A stretch of 64,000 nt of DNA from Actinomadura physcomitrii (lineage in GTDB: Bacteria; Actinomycetota; Actinomycetes; Streptosporangiales; Streptosporangiaceae), in the NCBI RefSeq assembly GCF_008923205.2, contig NZ_WBMS02000037.1, positions 40,154-104,153 of the forward strand, given 5' to 3'. The translations under genes and the position numbers were made by a program. The notes beneath the pieces were generated by a model that was given only the letters and a program-made list of their open reading frames with translations, was not told the DNA's origin and did no database searches. Numbering within the stretch: the stretch's first letter is position 1; each line of letters begins with the position of its first letter. Shown here piece after piece: positions 51,351 to 64,000 of the stretch.

Positions 51351-51388
51351 TATCAATCAGAGCGAATATTGATACTTCACTGTATCAA
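51351..51388. promoter_or_regulatory. LysR-type binding site between LysR and pcaF
   Basis: TATCAAT (51351-51357) and ATTGATA (51368-51374) are perfect inverted half-sites 10 bp apart. A third half-site TATCAA (51383-51388) follows nearer pcaF. AT-rich in a GC-rich region, in the 72 bp divergent gap. This fits a LysR recognition plus activation site. Confidence 0.6.
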
Positions 51389-51412
51389 GGGAGGCCACCT
51401 AGCCTCGAGGGC

Positions 51413-52594
51413 ATGAGCACCTACCTGTACTCGGCCGTCCGGACGCCGTTCGGGCGGTTCAACGGCGCCCTGGCGGGCGTCCGGCCCGACGACCTGGCGG
51501 CGGGCGTGATCACCGCGCTGCTGGAGCGGGCGCCCGGGCTCGACCCCGCGCAGATCGGCGAGGTCGTGTGGGGCAACGCGAACGGCGCGGGCGAGGAGAA
51601 CCGCAACGTCGGCCGGATGGCCGCGCTGCTCGCCGGGCTGCCGACGAGCGTGCCCGGCACGACCGTCAACCGGCTGTGCGGCTCCAGCCTGGACGCGGCG
51701 ATGATCGGGTCCCGGACGATCGAGACCGGCGACGCCGATGTGGTGCTGGCCGGCGGGGTCGAGTCGATGACGCGGGCGCCGTGGGTGCTGCCGAAGCCGG
51801 CCAGGGGCTTCCCGGCCGGGAACGTCACCGCCGTGTCGACGACGCTCGGCTGGCGGCTGGTGAACGAGCGCATGCCGGAGGAGTGGACGGTCTCGCTGGG
51901 CGAGGCCAACGAGCTGCTCCAGGAGAAGTACGGCGTCGAGCGCGAACGGCAGGACGCGTTCGCCCTGCGCTCGCACCGGCTCGCGGCGGCGGCCTGGGAC
52001 GACGGCTTCTACGACGACCTGGTCGTGCCGGTCGAGGGGCTGAAGCGCGACGAGGGCATCCGCGCCGACACCTCGCCGGAGAAGCTGGCGGCGCTGAAGC
52101 CGAGTTTCCGCCCGGACGGCACCATCACCGCCGGCAACGCCTCGCCGCTGAGCGACGGCGCCTCGGCGCTGCTGCTCGGCTCCGCCGCGGCCGCCGGCCG
52201 GATCGGCCTGGAGCCGATCGCGCGCATCGCCGGGCGGGGCGCGTTCGCGCTCGACCCGCAGGACTTCGGCTACGCCCCCGTCGAGGCGGCGAACCGCGCC
52301 CTCGCGCGCGCCGGGATCGGCTGGGACGCGGTGGGCGCCGTCGAGCTGAACGAGGCGTTCGCCGTCCAGTCGCTGGTCTGCGTCGACGCCTGGGGCGTCG
52401 ACCCGGAGATCGTCAACACCCGCGGCGGCGCGATCGCGATCGGTCACCCGCTCGGCGCCAGCGGCGCGCGCGTCCTCGGCACGCTCGCGAAGGTGCTCCG
52501 CGAGCGCGGTGAGCGCTGGGGCGTCGCCGCCATCTGCATCGGCGTGGGGCAGGGCCTCGCCGTCGTCCTGGAAAATGCGGGGGCGGGCGCGTGA
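51413..52594 (+). CDS. pcaF: 3-oxoadipyl-CoA/acetyl-CoA thiolase
   Basis: 393 residues. Thiolase with acylated Cys89 (TVNRLCGSSLDA), AGGVESMTRAPWVL, the NEAFA box, and GGAIAIGHPLGASGAR plus the C-terminal Cys in CIGVGQG. It cleaves beta-ketoadipyl-CoA to succinyl-CoA and acetyl-CoA, the last step of aromatic catabolism through protocatechuate/catechol. The beta-ketoadipyl assignment rests on the CoA-transferase pair that follows with a 4 bp GTGA overlap and on the LysR neighbour. Confidence 0.9.
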   Translation: MSTYLYSAVRTPFGRFNGALAGVRPDDLAAGVITALLERAPGLDPAQIGEVVWGNANGAGEENRNVGRMAALLAGLPTSVPGTTVNRLCGSSLDAAMIGSRTIETGDADVVLAGGVESMTRAPWVLPKPARGFPAGNVTAVSTTLGWRLVNERMPEEWTVSLGEANELLQEKYGVERERQDAFALRSHRLAAAAWDDGFYDDLVVPVEGLKRDEGIRADTSPEKLAALKPSFRPDGTITAGNASPLSDGASALLLGSAAAAGRIGLEPIARIAGRGAFALDPQDFGYAPVEAANRALARAGIGWDAVGAVELNEAFAVQSLVCVDAWGVDPEIVNTRGGAIAIGHPLGASGARVLGTLAKVLRERGERWGVAAICIGVGQGLAVVLENAGAGA

Positions 52595-53286
52595 GCCGCA
52601 CGGAGATCGCCGAGAGCGTCGACGAGGCCGTCCGCGGCATCGCGGACGGCAGCACCGTCCTGGTCGGCGGCTTCGGCTTCGCCGGCATGCCGTTCGACCT
52701 GATCGACGGGCTGATCCGGCAGGGCGCGAAGGACCTCACCATCGTGTCCAACAACGCCGGCAACGGCGACGTCGGGCTGGCCGCGCTGCTCAAGGCCGGA
52801 CGCGTCCGCAAGGTGATCTGCTCGTTCCCCCGGCAGAGCGACTCCTACGTCTTCGACGAGCTGTACCGGGCCGGGCGGATCGAGCTGGAGGTCGTGCCGC
52901 AGGGCAACCTCGCCGAGCGGATGCGCGCGGCGGGCGCGGGCATCGGCGCCTTCTACTGCCCGACCGCCGCCGGCACCCCGCTGGCCGAGGGCAAGGAGAC
53001 CCGGACCATCGACGGGCGCGTCCACCTCCTGGAGTACCCGATCAAGGGCGACGTGGCGCTGATCAGCGCCCACCGCGCCGACACGATGGGCAACCTCGTC
53101 TACCGCAGGACCGCCCGCAACTTCGGGCCGGTCATGGCGACGGCCGCGGCCACCACGATCGTGCAGGTGGGCGGCGTCGTCGCGGCCGGGGAGCTCGACC
53201 CGGAGGCGGTCGTCACGCCCGGCATCTTCGTCGACCGCGTGGTGCGGGTCGAGGAACGCCACTACACCGTCCAAGGAGCGCGCTGA
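52591..53286 (+). CDS. pcaI: 3-oxoadipate CoA-transferase subunit A
   Basis: 231 residues from GTG 52591, overlapping the pcaF stop. Family I CoA-transferase alpha subunit: GSTVLVGGFGFAGMPFDLID (oxyanion-hole glycine loop), TIVSNNAGNGDVGLAALLKAG and VALISAHRADTMGNLVYR. With PcaJ it moves CoA from succinyl-CoA to beta-ketoadipate, feeding the thiolase. A succinyl-CoA:acetoacetate transferase is the alternative; the thiolase pairing leaves both possible but pca is favoured. Confidence 0.87.
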   Translation: MSRTEIAESVDEAVRGIADGSTVLVGGFGFAGMPFDLIDGLIRQGAKDLTIVSNNAGNGDVGLAALLKAGRVRKVICSFPRQSDSYVFDELYRAGRIELEVVPQGNLAERMRAAGAGIGAFYCPTAAGTPLAEGKETRTIDGRVHLLEYPIKGDVALISAHRADTMGNLVYRRTARNFGPVMATAAATTIVQVGGVVAAGELDPEAVVTPGIFVDRVVRVEERHYTVQGAR

Positions 53287-53287
53287 C

Positions 53288-53920
53288 ATGGCCCTCACCC
53301 CGGACGAGCTGGCCGCGGTCGTCGCCCGCGACATCCCGGCGGGCTCGTACGTCAACCTCGGCATCGGCCGCCCCACCAAGGTCGCCGACCACCTCCCGGA
53401 CGGCTCGGGCGTCGTCCTGCACACCGAGAACGGCATGCTCAACATGGGCCCCGCCGCGACCGGCGACGAGATCGACCCGGACCTCACCAACGCCGGCAAG
53501 GTCCCGGTGACCGAGCTTCCCGGCGCGTCGTACTTCCACCACGCGGACTCGTTCGCGATGATGCGCGGCGGCCATCTCGACGTGTGCGTGCTCGGCGCGT
53601 TCCAGGTGTCGGCCACCGGCGACCTCGCGAACTGGAGCACCGGCGAGCCCGGCGCCATCCCGGCCGTCGGCGGCGCGATGGACCTGGCCATCGGCGCCAA
53701 GCAGGTCTTCGTGATGATGACGCTGTTCGACAAGCAGGGCGAGTCGAAGCTGGTGCCCGCGTGCACCTACCCGCTGACCGGCGTCGGCTGCGTCAGCCGG
53801 ATCTACACCGACGTCGCCGTCATCGACGTCGGCCCGGACGGCGCGTCGGTCCGCGAGACCTTCGGGATCACGATCGACGAGCTCCGCGACCGCGTTCCCG
53901 TCCCCCTCAAGGCCGGCTGA
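53288..53920 (+). CDS. pcaJ: 3-oxoadipate CoA-transferase subunit B
   Basis: 210 residues. Beta subunit with the catalytic glutamate Glu47 in the ENG motif (VLHTENGMLNMG), the SYFHHADSFAMMRGGHLDVCVLGAFQ block and KQVFVMMTLFDKQGESK. Forms the heteromer with the protein encoded 2 bp upstream. Last gene of the pcaFIJ operon; an 8 bp-stem hairpin follows 28 bp after its stop. No earlier pathway genes (pcaGHBDC) are in the window. Confidence 0.88.
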   Translation: MALTPDELAAVVARDIPAGSYVNLGIGRPTKVADHLPDGSGVVLHTENGMLNMGPAATGDEIDPDLTNAGKVPVTELPGASYFHHADSFAMMRGGHLDVCVLGAFQVSATGDLANWSTGEPGAIPAVGGAMDLAIGAKQVFVMMTLFDKQGESKLVPACTYPLTGVGCVSRIYTDVAVIDVGPDGASVRETFGITIDELRDRVPVPLKAG

Positions 53921-53948
53921 GACCGGAGCGGCGGTCCGGCAAGGGGCG

Positions 53949-53972
53949 CGGAGCCCGTCGTCAGGGGCTCCG
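53949..53972 (+). terminator. Hairpin after pcaJ
   Basis: CGGAGCCC (53949-53956) pairs with GGGCTCCG (53965-53972) around an 8 nt loop, 28 bp past the pcaJ stop. Confidence 0.5.
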
Positions 53973-54018
53973 GCCCGTCGGCTGGACGGCACGGGTTCCC
54001 TTTCGTCATGATTCGCGA

Positions 54019-54450
54019 ATGTGGCGTGAGCTGATCGACGAACACACCCGCGAGGCCCGCTTCGCCCCGCCCGCCGCGGAGCGGGAGCTGCAGCGCGTCG
54101 AGGAGAGCCTGGGGCACCTGCTCCCCGACGATCTGGCCGAGCTGCTCGGCGAGACCGACGGCGTGGTCGACGCCAACGGCTACAACCTCATCTTCTCCGC
54201 CGAGCAGCTCCTGCAGGGCAACCTGGAGATGCGCACCTACCCCGCCCTGAAGCGGCTCTACATGGCGTTCGACCAGCTGCTGTTCTTCTCCGACGCCCCC
54301 GGCGACGGCAACCTGTTCGCCTACGCCCTCGTCCCGGAGGGACGGCCCGACATCTTCGTCTGGGACCACCGGACCGACAACCGGCGCTGCGTCGCACCGT
54401 CCCTGGAGCACTTCGTCAAGGCCTGGCTCACCGGCCGCGTCCAGCTCTGA
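54019..54450 (+). CDS. SMI1/KNR4 family protein
   Basis: 143 residues from ATG 54019. SMI1/KNR4 (SUKH-like) pattern: an N-terminal helix with EERELQRVEESLGHLLPDDLAELLGETDG, NLIFSAEQLLQGNLEMR, LLFFSDAPGDGNLFAYAL and IFVWDHRTDNRRCVAPSLEHFVKAWL. These domains bind partner proteins. Many act as immunity proteins against contact-dependent toxins, others are general scaffolds; no toxin gene is adjacent, so the role is open. Confidence 0.83.
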   Translation: MWRELIDEHTREARFAPPAAERELQRVEESLGHLLPDDLAELLGETDGVVDANGYNLIFSAEQLLQGNLEMRTYPALKRLYMAFDQLLFFSDAPGDGNLFAYALVPEGRPDIFVWDHRTDNRRCVAPSLEHFVKAWLTGRVQL

Positions 54451-54537
54451 CCCCGCCCCCGGCATGGGGACTGCCGCCCGATAAGGGTGTTTCACCCGAT
54501 TCTCAAGTTCCTCCGGAAGCCGGTGAGAGCCGCCGGA

Positions 54538-54558
54538 AGCGGGGTAGGACGCCCCGCT
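54538..54558 (+). terminator. Hairpin after the SMI1/KNR4 gene
   Basis: AGCGGGG (54538-54544) pairs with CCCCGCT (54552-54558) around a 7 nt loop. Weak evidence: no T-tract. Confidence 0.35.
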
Positions 54559-54637
54559 GACGGCATGACACAGAAGTCTCAAGGTCAGGCCGGCACGGGT
54601 CCAGGACCCGCCGGCCCCGGCAGTTAGGACGTCTTCC

Positions 54638-54988
54638 ATGCTCTCCTGCCTGCGCATGCTCACGGCCGCCTCGCTGGCCGCCGCGACGACCGGGCCGATC
54701 ACCGCGACCGCCGCGTCCGCCGCCGCGCGGCCGGGCCGGCCCGCCGCCGACTTCAGCTGCTCGAAGCTGGTCCTGTCCACCAGCGGGCTCGCCCGCGGGG
54801 TGCGCGGCTGCCGGCCGGAGAAGGCCGGCTCCCGCGCCCCCGGCGACATCCACGGCACCTTCACCATCCGCGGCTACGTCCCGGAGAAGGCGAAGCCCGT
54901 GACGGTCACCTGCCGGCCGGACCCCGACCTGCCCCACGACCCGTCCGGCGCGTACGTCCGCGAGCTCTTCGGCTTCCACTGCAGATGA
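54638..54988 (+). CDS. Small secreted protein, unknown function
   Basis: 116 residues. Signal peptide likely (MLSCLRMLTAASLAAATTGP, cleavage near ASAAA, about residue 29). The mature part is about 87 residues with four Cys (SCSKL, GCRPE, TCRPD, HCR), so probably two disulphides outside the cell. No family recognised. TTAGGA precedes the ATG by about 8 nt. It lies alone between a hairpin and a convergent histidine kinase gene. Confidence 0.55.
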   Translation: MLSCLRMLTAASLAAATTGPITATAASAAARPGRPAADFSCSKLVLSTSGLARGVRGCRPEKAGSRAPGDIHGTFTIRGYVPEKAKPVTVTCRPDPDLPHDPSGAYVRELFGFHCR

Positions 54989-55018
54989 CCGGCCGCACCG
55001 CGCCACCCGCCCGCCGGG

Positions 55019-56377
55019 TCAGGCGTCGGGCGACGCCAGGGGCAGGCGCAGCACGAACCGCGCGCCGCGCGGGGAGTCCTCGACGTGGAGGGCGCCGTTG
55101 TGGGTCTCGGCGACGGCGCGGCAGATCGCCAGGCCGAGGCCGCTGCCGCCGGGATCGCGGCGGCGGCCCTCGGACAGCCGGGTGAACGGCTGGAAGACGC
55201 GCTCCCGGTCGGCCCGCGCGATCCCGCCGCCGTCGTCCTCGACGGTGACCATCGCGTCGTCGTCCGCGCGCCGCACCGTGACCCGCACGTCAGTGCGGGT
55301 GTGTCGCTGGGCGTTGACCAGCAGGTTGGCCAGCACGCCGGCGAGCTGGACCCGGTTGCCGGTGACGGCGAGCTCCTCATCGGCGCTGACCCGCACGGGC
55401 GGCCCGCCGCCGCGCCTGGCGGCCTCCTCGCGGGCCAGGGCGGCCAGCCCGACCCGCTCCACCGCCCGGGGCCCGGTGCTGACGCGGGTGAGCATCAGCA
55501 TCTCGTCGATGATCGCCTGGAGCCGCTCGGCGGAGGCGAGCGCGTCCTCGACGCCGCGGCGCGCGTCGGCCTCGGGGAACAGCAGCACCTCCTCCAGCTG
55601 CGTCCGCAGGCCCGTGAGCGGGCGGCGCAGCTCGTGGGAGACCATCGAGCCGAACCGGCGCTGGCGCTCCATCGCGTCCTGGAGCCGGGCGAGGGTCTGG
55701 TTCGCGGTGCGCGCGAGCCGGGCGATCTCGTCGTCGCCGGACGGCTGCGGCACGCGCAGGCTGAGGTCGCTGATGGTGATCTCGGCGATCCGCGTCCGCA
55801 TCGCCTCGACGGGCCGCAGCGTGCGACCGACCAGCGCCCACGTCGCCCATCCCGTGAGCAGGGCGGCGGCGAGGACGCCCGCGGCGACGAGAGCCTCCAG
55901 CCGGTGCGTGCCGAGCAGCGGGGACCGCGGCAACGCCGCGTAGACGATGTGGGTCTGGCCGTTCCACAGCCGGGCGGCCTTCTCCGGGGAGACGCGGCTT
56001 GCGGTGATCACCAGGCACCGCCCGTTCCCGCACTGGACGCGGCTCTGGATCTGGTCGCCGGAGGGCGGCTTCAGCGTGCTCAGCGCGGGCAGCCCGCTCG
56101 CCGCCCGGCTCGCCGACACCACGCTCCCGGAGGCGTCGACGAGCTGCAGGTAGGGGACGCGCACACCGGTGAGCGGCGGCGGCGGGGTGGGCGAGCGGAT
56201 CGTGCCGATCCACAGGGTGGCGGCCCGCCGGGTGTCGCGGAAGGCGTCCCGCTCGATCCGGTCGCGGACGGCGGTGTCCACGCCGATCCCGATGACCGCG
56301 TAGACCAGCAGCGAGACGCCCGTCATGGCCAGGGCGGTGCGCGCCCGGATCGAGGCCGGCGCGAAACGCGGACGCAC
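55019..56377 (-). CDS. Sensor histidine kinase (orphan)
   Basis: 452 residues from a GTG start. Membrane helices at approx. 14-34 and 162-183 enclose an extracellular sensor with a CGNGRC disulphide-like loop. HAMP follows (approx. 184-240), then HisKA with phosphorylated His248 (MVSHELRRPLTGLR) and a complete ATPase domain (NLLVNAQRHT, DDGGGI, GGSGLGLAI). It is missing a response regulator on either side, which is unusual for this EnvZ/OmpR-type class, so the partner gene is elsewhere. The signal is unknown. Confidence 0.9.
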   Translation of the reverse strand: MRPRFAPASIRARTALAMTGVSLLVYAVIGIGVDTAVRDRIERDAFRDTRRAATLWIGTIRSPTPPPPLTGVRVPYLQLVDASGSVVSASRAASGLPALSTLKPPSGDQIQSRVQCGNGRCLVITASRVSPEKAARLWNGQTHIVYAALPRSPLLGTHRLEALVAAGVLAAALLTGWATWALVGRTLRPVEAMRTRIAEITISDLSLRVPQPSGDDEIARLARTANQTLARLQDAMERQRRFGSMVSHELRRPLTGLRTQLEEVLLFPEADARRGVEDALASAERLQAIIDEMLMLTRVSTGPRAVERVGLAALAREEAARRGGGPPVRVSADEELAVTGNRVQLAGVLANLLVNAQRHTRTDVRVTVRRADDDAMVTVEDDGGGIARADRERVFQPFTRLSEGRRRDPGGSGLGLAICRAVAETHNGALHVEDSPRGARFVLRLPLASPDA

Positions 56378-56526
56378 CCTGCCGTCACCCCCCGGTCGCC
56401 GTCGGCCCTTCCCTTCCCCCTCTATTAGGCGGCACCGTGGCGCGGCGCTCGGTCGGCGCGCTGCAAAAGGGGCGTAACGCCTCCCCTACGAACCCGGAAA
56501 CCGCGCGGTTCGGGGCGGGCACCGGC

Positions 56527-56937
56527 TCAGCGCGGCGGGCGGCCCTTCAGGGCTTCGCCGGCGGTGCCGGACGCGCCGGTCCCGATCCGCCGGACGCGGC
56601 GCTCCACATCCCTGCGGGCGCCGTCGGTGCCGGGCGCCTTGCCCGTTTCGAGGGTCCCGGCGTCCGCGGTCGAGCCCGTCCCGACGTGCTGGACGCGGCG
56701 CCGCACGTCCGCCTGGGCGTCCTTGATCCGGGGGGCCGTGTCCGGCGCCACGTCGCCGGCGTCCGCGCGCCCGCCGGTCCCCATGTGCTTGAGGCGGCGC
56801 GCCACGTCCTTGCGGGCGCCGCCGGTCTCGGTGCGGTCGCCGAGCGTCCCGCGCTCGCCGCTCGCGCCGGTGCCGACACGCCTGACGCGGCGCGCCATGT
56901 CCGCCTCGGCGTCGTTCCCGCCGGATCCCCTGCCCAT
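56527..56937 (-). CDS. Small four-repeat protein, unknown
   Basis: 136 residues from ATG 56937 (GGGGGAG 6 nt before decides it over an in-frame ATG at 57000). Residues 12-136 are four copies of a 28-33 residue repeat (12-42, 43-75, 76-108, 109-136). The consensus is x-D-V-x-R-R-V-x-x-x-G-T-G, then a Gly/Ala/Asp/Thr-rich linker. Very hydrophilic with no Cys or aromatics, so probably extended or disordered. No family known to me. It lies between the histidine kinase and the carboxylase on the same strand. Confidence 0.55.
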   Translation of the reverse strand: MGRGSGGNDAEADMARRVRRVGTGASGERGTLGDRTETGGARKDVARRLKHMGTGGRADAGDVAPDTAPRIKDAQADVRRRVQHVGTGSTADAGTLETGKAPGTDGARRDVERRVRRIGTGASGTAGEALKGRPPR

Positions 56938-57079
56938 CGCGCGCTCCCCCGTAGCCGGCGTGTGTCCAGGCTGTATCCGGCGCGCGCACTTCGGGCTCAC
57001 GTCCCCGGCACGCGCGCCGGCACATTCCAGCTGGTACCCCGCTGACCTGGGGACAAGCCTCCGGCGAGGCGCCCCCGGC

Positions 57080-62611
<5,532 letters not shown>

Positions 62612-63060
62612 CCGTCCGAGCCCTCCTGTAGACCACGCTGTCCGCCGGGAACGACGGCTCTCGGCTGTGCCCACCCTTCCGGTTACCCGCGAGTAGCTCC
62701 ATGTCGCTGACATCGCACACTGCGCGGCCCGAGTTGTGGGAAACGTGCAAAACCCGGCGGACCTCGAGCGCCGGCTCCGCGAGGAGCCCGGCGACCTCGC
62801 CTCGTGTGTGGTGGTGGCACTTGGCGTACAGCCAGGACGCCACCGCGCTCTCGCTCACCCCGAAGTCCAGCAGCGCGGCCTCCCTGCGCCGCCGGGCCTC
62901 CTCGACCGCCTCCGGGTCGGCGTGCTCCTCGGCGAGCAGGCGGCGCAGGTCCGCCAGGACGGGCCCGTCCGGCGGGCCGCTCCCCCATGATCGTTCCCCT
63001 GTCATCGCGAGGCACGATAGCGACCCGGTGTGACAGAGCGGTACCGATCCGGCGCCGTCG

Positions 63061-63693
63061 TCAGCGGTCCGGCCTCGCCGCGGGTCCGTCCCGGGGGTCG
63101 CGCAGGCCGAGGGCGGGCGCGATCACGTGGTCGATGTAGCCGTGCAGGAAGGCGATGTCGACGTCCTCGTCGAGGACGGCCCCGCCGTGCAGCGTGCCCA
63201 GCAGCATGTACTTGACGTACGGGAGGGCCTTGCAGCCGGCGGGGACCTCGCCGCGGGCGACGGCGCGGGACAGGACGGTGTCGAGCGCGGCGAGCCCGGG
63301 TTCGACGACGGCCTGCCGGACGGCGTCCATCAGCCGGGGGTCGCGGTGGATGGCGTGGGCGACGGCCCGGTTCATGCCGCGGTCGAGGGCGGCCAGCTGG
63401 TGGTACCGCCCGATGTAGGCCTTCAGGTCGTCGCGCAGGTTCCCGGTGTCGGCGGCGTCGATCTCCGGCGGGCCGAGCGAACGCAGGGCCGCGATGACGA
63501 GTTCGGGCTTGCCGCCCCACTGGCGGTAGATGGTGGCCTTGCTCATGCGGGCGCGCGCGGCGACGTCCTCCACGCTGAGGGCGTCGTAGCCGACCTCGCG
63601 GAGCCGGTCGAGGACGAGCGCGTACAGCTCGGCCGCGCGGTCGGGGGAGATGCGGCTGCGCCTGCGGGCCGCGGGTCTTGTCTCCGAACCCAC
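63061..63693 (-). CDS. TetR/AcrR-family transcriptional regulator
   Basis: 210 residues. Helix-turn-helix at approx. 25-70 (LRSVEDVAARARMSKATIYRQWGGKPEL region), then the TetR_C_16-like ligand domain (LRDDLKAYIGRYHQLA, LDTVLSRAVARGEVPAG). Divergent from the Tat-exported protein gene at 63938. The 244 bp gap holds a 30 bp inverted repeat at 63762-63791 that is its probable operator. Confidence 0.88.
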   Translation of the reverse strand: MGSETRPAARRRSRISPDRAAELYALVLDRLREVGYDALSVEDVAARARMSKATIYRQWGGKPELVIAALRSLGPPEIDAADTGNLRDDLKAYIGRYHQLAALDRGMNRAVAHAIHRDPRLMDAVRQAVVEPGLAALDTVLSRAVARGEVPAGCKALPYVKYMLLGTLHGGAVLDEDVDIAFLHGYIDHVIAPALGLRDPRDGPAARPDR

Positions 63694-63761
63694 ATTCTCT
63701 CCCGGGAAATCGTCAGATCCGTGAGTGACCGCGGCGCCGCCGTGTCCTTACAGTGGGCGCA

Positions 63762-63791
63762 CCTTAAAGAAACGCTGCCGTTTCGCTAAGG
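63762..63791. promoter_or_regulatory. 30 bp operator-like inverted repeat
   Basis: CCTTAAAGAAACG (63762-63774) and CGTTTCGCTAAGG (63779-63791) match inverted at 11 of 13 positions around CTGC. It lies 69 bp before the TetR start, in the divergent gap to the Tat protein gene. Typical size and symmetry for TetR. Confidence 0.6.
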
Positions 63792-63937
63792 ATGGCGTGA
63801 CCGCTCCCCTCCCGACGCCGTGACGAGGCGTGCGTCGCGCCGCCCGGCGCCCTGGCCGCAGTGAGCGTACGGCACGGCGGCCCGCGGGCGAAGCCGCCCG
63901 CGCCGGGGCGCGCGCAGACCACCCCGATGGAGGAGCC

Positions 63938-64000
63938 ATGTCCGAGATCAGCCGCCGTTCCCTGCTCACCGGCGCCGCGGCCGCCGCGGGGCTGGCCGTC
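63938..64000 (+). CDS. Tat-exported protein, N-terminus only (cut by window end)
   Basis: 21 codons visible from ATG 63938 with AGGAG 2 nt before. A twin-arginine motif (SRRSLLTG) is followed by an alanine-rich hydrophobic stretch: a Tat signal peptide for export of a folded protein. The mature product lies outside the window, so no function is assigned. Confidence 0.7.
   Translation, partial: MSEISRRSLLTGAAAAAGLAV

Noticed and set aside
53584..54018. Extension of the SMI1/KNR4 gene upstream over pcaJ
   Set aside because: The longer open frame is out of frame with pcaJ and non-protein-like; ATG 54019 fits the family N-terminus.

Overview
The window is very GC-rich and read almost end to end on both strands. 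It uses GTG and TTG starts and ATGA stop/start overlaps, and it carries an IdeR/DmdR-type iron box and F420/FMN-type and TetR-rich catabolic modules. This suggests a chromosome segment of a filamentous actinobacterium; Actinomadura or a related Streptosporangiales genus is my guess, inferred from style and gene content only. No rRNA, intact tRNA, CRISPR array or replication origin was seen.

Layout. 1-3670: end of a sugar ABC exporter/importer gene pair (RbsA/RbsC type), an IclR regulator and a short-chain dehydrogenase sharing an operator-like palindrome. 3664-4126: decayed gene ends, including a Na+/H+ antiporter fragment. 4256-9357: six-gene minus-strand redox operon (two aldo/keto reductases, SDR, carboxymuconolactone-decarboxylase family protein, DUF2255 protein, zinc alcohol dehydrogenase), divergent from a MmyB-type XRE regulator. 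10590-14700: acyl-CoA catabolic genes (dienoyl-CoA reductase-like SDR, acyl-CoA dehydrogenase, broken NDP-forming acyl-CoA synthetase). 14701-16504: an IS630 element with 28-30 bp inverted repeats, abutting a 562 bp internally deleted IS701-like element. 16505-17036: debris with a tRNA-Val 3'-half-like sequence.

17064-19778: secreted TolB-like protein and a TetR. 19997-29192: branched-chain-amino-acid-type ABC uptake operon with a fused LivH-LivM permease, a divergent TetR, and a downstream operon (flavin reductase, NmrA-like protein, luciferase-like monooxygenase, ACMSD-like amidohydrolase). The two operons share a 14 bp operator motif and look like one catabolic regulon. 29218-33715: bidirectional terminator, lectin remnant, metallo-beta-lactamase-fold protein, iron-box-controlled O-methyltransferase, CPBP protease, DUF523/DUF1722 protein.

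33825-42031: a carotenoid cluster (CruF-like hydratase, CrtI, CrtB, CrtA-like oxygenase, family 2 glycosyltransferase, CrtD-like desaturase) that also holds a PlsX paralogue and a strongly diverged PlsY paralogue. It has no GGPP synthase and no cyclase. The likely product is an acyclic, hydroxylated, glycosylated and possibly acylated xanthophyll. The PlsX/PlsY pair is the most novel-looking system here.

42271-48308: MarR with a 25 bp palindrome, VC0807-like membrane protein, methyltransferase, AraC regulator, and a tandem NAD-dependent plus ATP-dependent DNA ligase. 48343-54450: PAS-GAF-SpoIIE phosphatase, LysR divergent from a pcaF-pcaI-pcaJ operon (end of the beta-ketoadipate pathway), SMI1/KNR4 protein. 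54638-64000: small secreted protein, orphan histidine kinase, a four-repeat small protein, a 1843-residue single-chain acyl-CoA carboxylase, TetR and the start of a Tat-exported protein.
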